From the NCBI GenBank assembly GCA_037367405.1, contig JAZKJV010006950.1, forward strand, positions 1 through 64,000: a stretch of DNA of 64,000 nt, in the 5' to 3' direction. Shown piece after piece: positions 37,089 through 46,755 of this stretch (positions within the stretch are counted from its first letter, which is position 1; every line of letters begins with the position of its first letter). Position numbers and translations under genes: made by a program. The notes below the pieces were generated by a model. It was not told the DNA's origin. It saw only the letters and a program-made list of their open reading frames with translations, and made no database searches. The stretch comes from Ottelia alismoides (Eukaryota > Streptophyta > Magnoliopsida > Alismatales > Hydrocharitaceae).

Positions 37089-38415
37089 GGCATGGCTTAG
37101 GTTAATTTTTGGTGAAATTTTGAGTGCTTGATTTTCTTCCCCCAGGTAGTCTGACCCCCGGTTTTTCTTGTGAATATTTCTCTGTCTTTTTTGCATTTTT
37201 GTGTCGATCTTTATCCGACCTCAACTTATTTTTGTGCGAGCGACACCGGAGTCGAAGACGCTTCGAGGAACACGCATTCGAATTAGTTTGAGTGATTTGA
37301 GAGAACATGTAATTCATTTATTTCCACATTTTTCGCATCTTTTCCAGCGGTTCTCGTTCAGGTTCTCGCGTGTGTAAAAATAGTGGAATCGTGTCCCCGT
37401 ATGCTGTGTGGTTGAATTGTAACTTAGCTTGCACTAGCGGCTCCCCAAGCCAATCTAGGAATTGCTTGTGCTCGTAATCATTAGGACCACACAAATCACT
37501 TAAAAGACGCACTTAGACCGCAGTACTTAGCCAAATTAAACTGTTCTTCACGCTAATAGAACTGCCTGTCTAGGAGCAGCTTTCATCGCCTGCATTTGCA
37601 TTTAGATAAAATTTCAATTCTGTCCTGCATCCTGCACAAAAAGCGAAGGGATCACTGTAAGCCTCCTGAACTCAGCATAACATCATTGTTTTATCTTGCA
37701 TCGGCTTTTTCTCTATTTCTCACTCTGATTTTCACATTTAATTAAACGAAAATTGGGACTGTCCGATAGGCGTGCTGTGTGGTGGACTTAACCAGTGATA
37801 ACTTAACTTAAAATCAGGACTGCTAAACAGTATTGACCAAAAAAAAAGAGAATAAAATTTGAAAATTGTTTGCGGGAGATTAATCCCCGACTCTGTTTTC
37901 AGGCTGAGTGAGGGTACTTGAGTGTGTGTGAACACCTTAAGGCAGAGCCCAAATCCCCGCCTTCCATATCACGAGCCAACTGATCTTAGCAAATATCACG
38001 AGTGGGATACTTTTAAGCTCATTGACAAGTACCAAGTAGCCTCCGCCTTTGCGGGTAGATAGGGGCGAACCAGCGGTACTCTGCGACAAGGCCTAGCTTT
38101 GTCAGCCTCTGCCAGCTTGCAGGTAGATAGGGGCACGTCATTGAGTCCCCACTCCGGATAGGAGCGCAGAAAGGGAGGATCGGTGGTATCTTAGGCGACA
38201 GGATAAACAGGGAAGACGCATCCGGCTCTAAGCCGACTTCCCTATAGGCTGCGTAATCCTTGCTATCTTGTTTGAAAAATCACACTTAAAAATTACAAGA
38301 TTAATCGGACTCGATTTCGAGTCTTTCACTGAGTTGAGTGTGAACCCAGGGGTTTGGATTGATTTTGCTTGCTTCAGGTAGGAGTAAAACCCTATCTTCT
38401 TCTCGCCACATCAAG
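37089..38415 (+). other. Element C leader
   Basis: This 1.3 kb of mixed composition lies between PBS and gag, with no ORF of interest. It is alignable in blocks with the D2 leader. The part 37960-38270 has repeated gcgggtagataggggc and gcaggtagataggggc units (near 38058 and 38120). It presumably holds packaging signals, which I cannot point to. Confidence 0.85.
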
Positions 38416-40223
38416 ATGAGTAACTGGGGAGATCTCGACGCATTATTCACCGATCTCTGTATGAGTCCCCCAAGCGACTCGTCTTCATCGACCCAATCGC
38501 ACCTTGGACCACCCAAGACTCATGACCCTCTTGAGTCTTGGTTCCCTCATACTCAGGGTGGTAACTCTCAAACCAACCCTTTCATCTCCTCCGAGATTAT
38601 CGAGGAAGATCATCGCCTGGGTCATCCTTTCCTTGATTTATCCTCTGACATCGACCTTACTTTCCCCCCAGGACTAGAGGACAAGATGCCGCCAAAAGTA
38701 CCACCGGATGAGGAACAAATAAAATAGATTCTTGCTCGCCTCACTGAAGCCGAATAGAAGAATGCAGATCTCACGGCGCGGATGGGACAAATTATAGTAG
38801 CAGAAGGAATCGACCGACGGAGAACGAGATTCAGAACGTAATACCTATAACCCGGCGGAGAACGAGATTCAGAACTGGTTGGCACCTGCAGTTCCCGCCC
38901 AAGCATTTGAGCTGAAGCCCCACTTCCTTAGTCTGCTTCCGAAGTTCAACGGAAACCTAAATGAAGAACCATACACTTTCCTCCGTGACTTCGAGTTGGT
39001 GTGCAACAATCTTAGCCGTCCCAATGTTGGCCAAGATTATATTCGGCTAAAGGCCACCCCTTTTGCCTTAGGTGATAAGGCTGCTCATTGGTTGAAAAAA
39101 CATAGGGGTGGTATGCAATACCTGGATGCAGTTCAAAGTCCTATTCTTGAAAAAGTTCTACCCTCTCAGTAGGACAAACCAGATGAGAACGAAGATCGCC
39201 AGCTTCGCCCAAGGACCTAGTGAACCTTTCCATGACGCTTGGGATAGGTTCAATGATTTAGTACAGAAATGCCCCTGCCACGGCATTTCAAAGGCAATCT
39301 TAGTCCAGACCTTGATCTGTGGTCTAACCCCAAAGATGCAGGGGTTAGTCAGTGCCGCCTGTGGAGGAAGCTATCTGAACAAAAACGAGCACGCCGTATG
39401 GAAGATCCTGGAGCAGATGGCGGAAACCGGCAGGTCGCAGGCCACCAGGGCCTATCAGTTGTCTCCCTCAATCCTATCCAATGAGACAACCCGAAGGACT
39501 GTAGCGGATCTGACTGAGGACCTCATCCCCAGCATGGGGATGATTGCCGACAAGCTTACCATGGTCGAGCAGATCCACAAGAGAGTCGCGGAACTTGAGT
39601 CTCTTTCGCGTCTACCGAAGCAAGTGGAGGAACTTTCTGAGAAGGTAGCTAAGATCAAGCTACCTGCCCCTTCTGCACCACCTGTACCTGTACATCGAGT
39701 CCATCTCATACAGGAACAAACACCTGGGTCTCAGAGTAGCTGGGATCAGACTTACACCCAGCAGGACCAACATGCACCCCCACAAGTGGAGACGGGATAC
39801 GAGGAGCCTCCGCAAGTGTACGAGATCAACGGGCTTTGGTATAGTCGTGACCCGATTGTCAGGCAGGCCGAAATGGGGAAGGATCAGCCTCACCGTTCAT
39901 CCCCAGCCTACCAAGAAACCAGGCCCGTTCCCACACCGCGCTTTCAGTCCAGGCCAGAACAAGGGTACCAGCCGCAGCAGTACCAGCAGCAGCAGCGCAC
40001 CTATCAGCAGGGGCCAGCACCATCCCATCAACAATAGCAATATCGGCATGGCCAGCAGGGCCAATATAGAACCTCGTCTTCACATCAGCCAGCCCAGCCC
40101 ACTGAATTGGAGTCCCTCACCTTGGCGATCCAGACCCCGTCTGATAGGGTCCAACAGATGCAAAATGATTATATGGATATGAGAACCGATATTAATCATG
40201 TCTCTCGTACCCAAGACAACTAG
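38416..40223 (+). pseudogene. gag: Element C gag
   Basis: Gag is the structural protein of the particle. ATG 38416 begins MSNWGDLDALFTDL. The variable N-terminus runs to TAG 38725 and TAG 38755. The capsid domain begins at FELKPHFLSLLPKFNG (38906 on) with EEPYTFLRDFE and DKAAHWLKK, changes frame near 39105, and continues through FHDAWDRFNDLVQKCPCHG, ACGGSYLNKNE and a coiled region (39560-39650) into a Pro/Gln/Tyr-rich tail. In-frame TAGs stand at 40035 and 40221. A 20-bp repeat at 38818 and 38856 marks a 38-bp tandem duplication that shifts the frame. No CCHC zinc knuckle is visible, as is usual in this lineage. No separate gag product can now be made in full. Confidence 0.92.
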
Positions 40224-40788
40224 ATGGCGCCAAAGACCCCGATTCCCGCACAGGTTCAGGCCAACCCGAACAACATACTCCATGGCCAGAACCGACCTCC
40301 AGATCAGGTATACTATTCAGATAATTATTTATCTGAACATGAGATCCTTTCGTACGATAATGTAAATCACATGTCCCTCAGGAGCGGAAGGACCGTGACC
40401 ATACCTGATCGGGCACGGGAGCAGAAGGAAGGAGCCTCCGACACTCTACCTGAGGAGAACTCGGAGGAAGAAGAGGAGGAGCATCACCACCATCATCGCC
40501 GGCAGAAGAAGAGGATATCTGAGTCCTCGAAGTAGCATTCTCGCATTTGCATAGAGTCAGAAGAAACCGATGAAGATCCCACACCTCTATCTGAGGAGGA
40601 TCGTCCAGCAGTCGCGGAAGAAGCGTCACCGGTTTCGCCTAAGCATTTTCTTTTCAGTCAGAGTCAGAGTCCTAGTTTGTATCAGAGTCAGAGTCCTGTT
40701 AAGAACTCAGTTCCCGAAGTCAATGAGAAAATTTCAGTTTCCAAACCTGAATTAGAGTCAATAATCCCTTTCCCCCGAGTTCTTACGG
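40224..40788 (+). pseudogene. Element C gag-protease linker
   Basis: The frame continues from gag after TAG 40221 and holds acidic and His-rich runs (SEEEEEHHHHH near 40460-40495) and repeated SQSQSP units (40650-40700). An in-frame TAG stands at 40533. The frame is lost in the A-run around 40800. Its function is unknown; low-complexity linkers are common here. Confidence 0.75.
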
Positions 40789-42000
40789 GTGGAAAGAAGA
40801 AAACAAAAAAAAATCCAAAAAGATGACCCTGAGATGGCTGAATTCTGCAACAAATATATCAAGGTCACAATCCCCTTTGACAAGTACGTGGAGATGACCC
40901 CTGCATTCCAAAAATACCTTAAGGTGAGATTCACACCTACTAGGGTTAGCAGGAAGACCAAAAGCCGTATTGAGAAACACGTTTTATCAGTAGCCACGAC
41001 TTGTGCAATAAAGAACTCGTTTCCAAGGAAACGAAGAGATATGGGTGCACATTATGTAGTGAGTCATGTTGATGACATCGCGTTTGCACGCACTCTCCTG
41101 GACAATGGTTCCTCGATCAATCTGATGCCTACAACCCTCTATGAGCGGCTTAATCTCGGACCTCTTAGGAAATCTAGAGCCCTCCTACAGTTTGCTGATA
41201 AATCAACCAAGAGGTCCCAAGGAGAATTGAGGAACATTGTGATCAAAGTCGAGGGACAAGAATACATGGTGGACTTCACTGTCCTGGATATGGAAACCCC
41301 TCGTAATTGGAGAGACTCCCAGATCATTTTAGGTAGGCCTTTCCTCAGAACAGCAGGGGCCTTATTTGATTATAAGATCGGGAAGATTCAGTTCCAAACT
41401 CCAGGAGGAGATGAGGAACTTGAAATGAAGCAGACAAGATGGCAGAGACCGGATTCAGAATCCAGCACCGAGTACTCTTCTACTGGAACAGACTGCGAGC
41501 ATGTAGACTTAGTTGGACCATGGAGACAGAACCCAGCCAGCACCGATGTGTCCATCTCCTCCGAAGATGATCCAGTGCACGAGTCAGTCTGTGAGATCCT
41601 CAGAAATGAGTACAGCTCTGAGCCTGCATCGCCCTACATCTTCGATGACGCAGAGGCCCAGTTGGGCCTGTCAGTCCTTACATCTCTAGGACAATCGGAA
41701 GATGAGGATGATGAGTCGGACGAGGCGTTTGCCGATTGTATGGAGACCTTTGACGATCCGACTCCAGAGCCGAACTTGGTGGCAGCAATCACAGAGAACG
41801 ATCCAGCCACTTCCAACACTGAACCAGGTCAGATTGAGCCAGATTCCTTAGACGATCACACCATTCCTGAGCTCAAACCCTTACCCACAACCTTAAAGTA
41901 TGCCTTCCTTGCGGGCCAAGACAAGAAATTTCCGGTCATCATCAGTTCGCAATTGACCGAGGAGCAGGAATCTCGCTTGCTAGAGATCCTAGAGAAAAAC
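40789..42000 (+). pseudogene. Element C protease and acidic linker
   Basis: The open frame 40789-42381 opens with a basic segment, then the retroviral-type aspartic protease: RTLLDNGSSINLMP with the active-site Asp at 41101-41103 (residue 105), and IILGRPFLRTAGALFD near residues 179-194. The following 200 residues are acidic and Ser-rich (SEDEDDESDEAF). DNG replaces the commoner DTG or DSG; that is also found in active plant gypsy proteases. Protease cuts the Gag and Pol chains. This part itself has no internal stop, but it cannot be reached in frame from gag because of the A-run frameshift. Confidence 0.9.
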
Positions 42001-42990
42001 CGCAAGGCGATAGGCTGGAGCATTTCCGATCTCCACGGGATAAATCCCGCTCTGTGTTCACACCATATTTACTTGGAGAATGAAGACAAACCCTCTCGTG
42101 AATTCCAACGCTGGTTGAATCCAAATTTACGAGAAGTCGTGAAGAAGGAGATAGAAAAATGGTGCAACGCGGGTTTCATTTATCCAATCTCCGACTCTAA
42201 GTGGGTGGCCCCAATCCATGTTGTCCCGAAAAAGTCGGGAATTCAGAAGACCACCAATGAGGACGGAGAGGAGATCGTGACGCGAGTACCCACGCCGTGG
42301 CGCGTCTGTGTGGATTACAGACGCTTGAACGCCGCGACGAAGAAGGATCATTTCCCCTTCCATTCATTGATCAGATCCTAGAGAGACTAGCGGGGAAAGA
42401 GTTCTTCTGCTTCTTAGATGGGTTCTTGGGCTACAATCAAGTAGCCATAGCTCCTGAGGACCAGGAAAAAACCACGTTTACATGCCCCTTTGGTACCTAT
42501 GCTTTCAGGCGCATGCCTTTTGGGTTATGCAATGCTCCAGGTACTTTTCAAAGGTGCATGATTGCTGTATTCGCCGAAATGGTCGGCGAATTCTTGGAAG
42601 TTTTCATGGACGACTTCTCGGTCCACGGCGATTCCTTCGATTCCTGTATGAGGAATCTGGACCGAGTCCTCAAAAGATGTTGTGAGGTTAATCTGGTGCT
42701 CTCCTAGGAGAAAAGTCACTTCATGGTGACGGAGGGCATAGTGTTGGGGCATGTCATCTCCAAGAGAGGAATGGAGGTTGACCCTGCCAAGGTGGATGTG
42801 ATCAGACGACTCCAGCCACCCACCAACGTAAAGCAGTTGTGGTCGTTCCTCGGGCATGTTGGATTTTATCGGAGATTCATTAAGGATTTTTCTAAGATTG
42901 CCCGACCGCTAACTGAGCTTTTAAGCAAAGACATGGAGTTTATTGTTGATCACAAATGTCTTGATGCCTTTAAGCTTTTACAAGGAATGA
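42001..42990 (+). pseudogene. Element C reverse transcriptase
   Basis: RT copies the RNA into cDNA. The N-terminal part, in the first frame, holds LNPNLREVVKKEIEKW, SKWVAPIHVVPKK and RVCVDYRRLNAATKKDHFP. A short indel near 42350 moves the reading to a second frame with FIDQILERLAGKEFFCFLDG, EDQEKTTFTCPFGTYAFRR and FGLCNAP. The catalytic FMDD is at 42603-42614. TAG at 42705-42707 replaces what is normally a Trp codon; the frame then resumes with FMVTEGIVLGH and FLGHVGFYRRFIKDF. The protein sequence between the breaks looks little changed, which fits a recent insertion. RNase H follows without a gap. Confidence 0.95.
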
Positions 42991-43420
42991 TTATGGACGC
43001 ACCCATCCTGCAAGACCCAGATTGGTCTCTACCTTTTGAGATCATGACGGACGCCTCTGATTATGCTGTTGGGGCTGTGTTGGGAAAAGAAGAGAGGGCA
43101 TCCCTTTTGCAATTCACTACACAAGCAAAGTGCTTGATTCTGCTCAGCGTAACTATACAGCTACGGAAAAGGAAATGCTTGCGGTAGTGTTTGCCTTGGA
43201 AAAATTCAGATCTCACCTAATTGGATCCAAGGTAACTGTGTTCACTGACCACACGACACTACGGTATTTGATGGAGAAGAAGGACGCGAAGGCGCGTCTT
43301 CTTCGTTGGATTTTACTTATCCAGGAGTTTGATTTGGACATCCGTGATAAACCTGGAAAGAAGAATGTAGTGGCCGATCATCTTTCTCGTCTCGAAGATC
43401 TTAATACTTCCGAGGTTTCA
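42991..43420 (+). pseudogene. Element C RNase H
   Basis: RNase H removes RNA from the RNA-DNA hybrid. It starts around [21 protein letters not shown] (43024 on), with the first acidic residue in MTDAS, is shifted in frame near 43100, then reads [29 protein letters not shown], and ends in [13 protein letters not shown] (to 43404). Only the one frameshift breaks it. Confidence 0.93.
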
Positions 43421-44797
43421 CCAATTCGAGACTCCTTCCCTGACGAGTCGATTTTTGTTATCGACTCACTCCCATGGTACGCCAATATCGTGAATTATCT
43501 TGTCTCTAAGAAAGTTCCCGAAGATTGGCCCAAGAACCAAATCGACCGTCTAAAGTCGGACGCTAGACACTACCATTGGGAGGATCCGATCCTTTTCTTC
43601 GAAGGACCGGATTGTGTCTGGAGACGATGTATTCCTCAGGAGGAATACCAGAGTGTCCTTTCTTTATGCCACAGTTTGGAGGCAGGAGGACACCACTCTG
43701 GGAAGAGGACCGCATGGAAGGTACTTCAATGTGGCTTCTACTGGCCGACTCTATTTCGCGATGCCACCGCCTTCGCGAAGTCATGCCCAGTTTGCCAGAG
43801 AATGGGAGGAACCGTTGGTTCCAAGGATGAGATGCCAATGCAGCCGGTAATCATTTGTGATGTCTTTGATGCCTGGGGTATCAATTTCATGGGCCCATTC
43901 CCTGTCAGCCACGGGTTCGAATATATCCTTCTTGCGGTAGACTATCTGTCCAGATGGGTGGAGGCTATCCCGACCCGAGTCGCAGACAGCAGGACTGTCT
44001 GCAAATTCATCAGAGAGCACATAATCTCTAGGTTCGGGATCCCCAAAATGATGATATCAGACGAGGGTAGCCACTTTGTGAATCGGGAGGTGAAGAAACT
44101 CCTGAAGGATTACGGCATTGAACACTGTGTCGCGAGTCCTTACCACCCACAAACCAATGGTATGGCGGAGGTTTCAAATAGGGAGGTGAAAACCATATTG
44201 CAGAAGCTTGTCCGCCCGGACAGGAAGGACTGGTCTCAGATCTTGGATCAAGTCCTCTGGGCGTATAGGACAGCTTACAAGACACCATTAGGCACCTCCC
44301 CTTTCCGAATGGTATTCGGAAAGCCATGCCACTTGCCCGCAGAGTTAGTGCACAAATCAGAATGGGCAATCAAGAAGGTCAATTGGAACACACACCTGGG
44401 TCAGAAGTAGAGAGATATGGATCTGAATGAGCTTGTGGAAGTCAGAAACCGCACATACGACAACAGTTTGGTGTACAAGGACAAGGTGAAGCGTTGGCAT
44501 GATAGATATATCAGACGAAAGACCTTTGTTCCTGGACAGAAGGTATGGTTGTTCAATGCTAGGCTGAAGATTTTCCAAGGCAAGTTGAAGTCTAAGTGGA
44601 CAGGCCCATTTGTCGTCCGTACGGTGCATGATAGTGGATGTGTCGAGATCTCAGATCTTGCAGATGATGCACCGACATTCCTAGTGAATGGACAGCTGTT
44701 GAAGCACTTCGTCGAATCCAATGAGCAGTTAGTCCATGTTGAGGAGATTGTATTCATGCGCGAGACAGATACAATAGATACACCTCAAGCCGCGTAG
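43421..44797 (+). pseudogene. Element C integrase, with Asp-to-Asn change in the active site
   Basis: The HHCC zinc domain (about 43665-43800) shows H-x6-H and CPVC. The DD35E core reads WGINFMGPF where Asp is expected: codon 43883-43885 is AAT. The second Asp (44060-44062, SDEGSHF) and the Glu (44168-44170, MAEVSNREV) are present and 36 residues apart. TAG 44408-44410 splits the core from the C-terminal domain (44417-44797, with GKLKSKWTGPFVV). The natural stop is TAG 44795-44797. There is no chromodomain. The active-site loss alone should abolish strand transfer. Confidence 0.95.
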
Positions 44798-44948
44798 GAG
44801 ACCTTGCAGCAGTGAACTCCAGCCATCCTCAGCATCTCGAAAGATTCAGACCGACTCATCTGTATATATCATTCTTCTTGTAAATCTTATCCTCTCTCTT
44901 ACACGACTTTAGTAACCCATCCCCGCCTCATTAGATCACTATCCTGGA

Positions 44949-45307
44949 CTATACTTAGGATAACCAGATCCTAAGTATAGGGGGGAGGGGTCACCTGAGT
45001 CAGTTCACTGTACATCCTCCAGATCACATTGGTCCTCATACTCATTTCTTACCTATACTTAGGCTGACCTAAGCCTAAGTATAGGGGGGACCGATGCCCG
45101 CATTGATACTCAGTCACTACCCATTTCTCCCTCGCCCGCCCCATTTCTGATCTTCTTCTACACTTAGGCTGCCAGAGCCTAAGTATAGGGGGGGAGGTCG
45201 ACTTCTATACTCTTGTAATTTTAGCTCTCCTAAGATTAGCCTGAGCTATGTCTTCTTGGTCACTTTTTCGTGCTCTGAGGACATAGCACACGCTAAGTAT
45301 AGGGGGG
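44949..45307 (+). repeat. Element C 3' hairpin array with polypurine-like G-runs
   Basis: Hairpin 1 has perfect 13-bp arms CTATACTTAGGAT / ATCCTAAGTATAG at 44949-44961 and 44968-44980. Hairpin 2 has perfect 13-bp arms at 45053-45065 and 45072-45084. Hairpin 3 has 13-bp arms with one mismatch at 45158-45170 and 45176-45188. A looser fourth unit pairs gctatgtc (near 45245) with gacatagc (near 45279) and ends in gctaagtataggggg. Each unit ends in AAGTATAGGGGG, the sequence of the true polypurine tract at 46743. Confidence 0.95.
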
Positions 45308-45403
45308 TGTGTATATATTACATATATACTTTACCCATAGCTCGTACTTTCGCGTATTTTTGTATATATATTATGCAATAAGTACGGTGGGTAAAAATTG
45401 AAA

Positions 45404-45424
45404 TATATATATATATATATATAA
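45404..45424. repeat. (AT)n microsatellite
   Basis: About ten AT repeats in the 3' region of element C. Confidence 0.9.
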
Positions 45425-46742
45425 ATAAAATATTTTACTTGTATAAAACAAAAATAATACTCCTGTAAAATATGATACTATGTATATTATTACAAATTAA
45501 AGATTGTTGTATAATAGAAAATAAAATGAAAAAGTTGAAAATAAAGGCTTCTTGTTTAACCTTGCATACCATCTCTGCATCCAAAAAGAGTCTTGCATTT
45601 TCATAGCATGACATCTCATCGGCATACTTTGCATAGGCAAAGTGAAAAGCTAGTGGGTTCTAAACTAAGTTATGAGCATATATTGAGGATGGAATTGATT
45701 TGACCTTAATCCACCTAATTTCAGAGGAACCTTATAGGAACTGGAGTTAAGATTTTTCAGGTCAGGTGACTTAATTCTTTAAGTCTGCAGGTCTATGTTC
45801 ATATGTCATCTTGATGAGCCTGAGTAGAGCACTTAACAACACACACATGACTCTTAGAGACAATGGCTTGACGTGCACCAGCACTTTACACATGGCTCTC
45901 TACGGATGAGGTGATGAGGAGGCAGTTTCCTTAGGCTTGGGGTAGCATATGAGGGTAGTACTTCTAGGCGGAACCTCTCTTCTTCTTCTAGTGAAGGAAG
46001 TGCGTCTCAACTTGGCCTAGTGGTGATGAAGGCTAAAGACAGAAGCTGTGGGTTGCAATAAAGCTTCAAAAGAGGGATAGTCTACTGGCTCAAGAGGAAA
46101 TTTCTTGTATATATGCTGCACCATGTAGATATGTTGTACAGAGGCACTTGAAAAAAAATGCCAAAAAGAACTCCAAAGAAGTGGTGGGTCGGATTGAAAA
46201 TTTAATTACCCCACCGGAGTGTATGTAGTCAAGAAAAGCAAAAGCTTATGGTCCCCATGTTACATCTCATGAAGCTTGCAGCGGGAGACTTAGCTACACT
46301 GGCTGAGCTCCCAAAAGTCTATACTTCTTCCCCCTCTTCTTGAGCCGGTTGCACTTGAACTTAGAAGGGAATACCCCGCTTCTCGAGGAAAGAGTTGCTA
46401 GACTGAGGCATTAGAGTTACCAGGTTGGGGGAGGTTGTTTCTTTGTTACTTCTGAGGTGGGGAGTCATATATCACTTACACTGCATGGAAAGATTCATGG
46501 TCATTAGAGTTTGTGTATGTAGACTTGTTCTGATCAGGTGTGTTGAGGAGTCTTGAATAGAAGACTTGTGGAACTTGAAGTCTGTTAAGTCTTAAACTCA
46601 GATCCCAATAAGGTTCCGACACATAATTAATCCAAAGGTCGAGTCAAGCTCTATTTTTAACTTTTGTTCATGACCTTGATATGGAACCCAAAATCATTTC
46701 ACTTCTGCATTTCATTTAGTTGCTCAGGGACGAGCAAGGTTT

Positions 46743-46755
46743 AAGTATAGGGGGT
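46743..46755 (+). other. Element C polypurine tract
   Basis: AAGTATAGGGGG then T, directly before the 3' LTR tip at 46756. It primes plus-strand DNA synthesis. Confidence 0.93.

Larger units (their letters stand above)
44798..46742 (+). other. Element C 3' region without an envelope-like ORF
   Basis: Nearly 2 kb between the pol stop and the polypurine tract. Some Athila elements carry an envelope-like ORF here; none is present. It holds the hairpin array (44949-45307), an (AT)n run at 45404-45424 and blocks shared with the 3' regions of elements B and D1. Confidence 0.85.
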
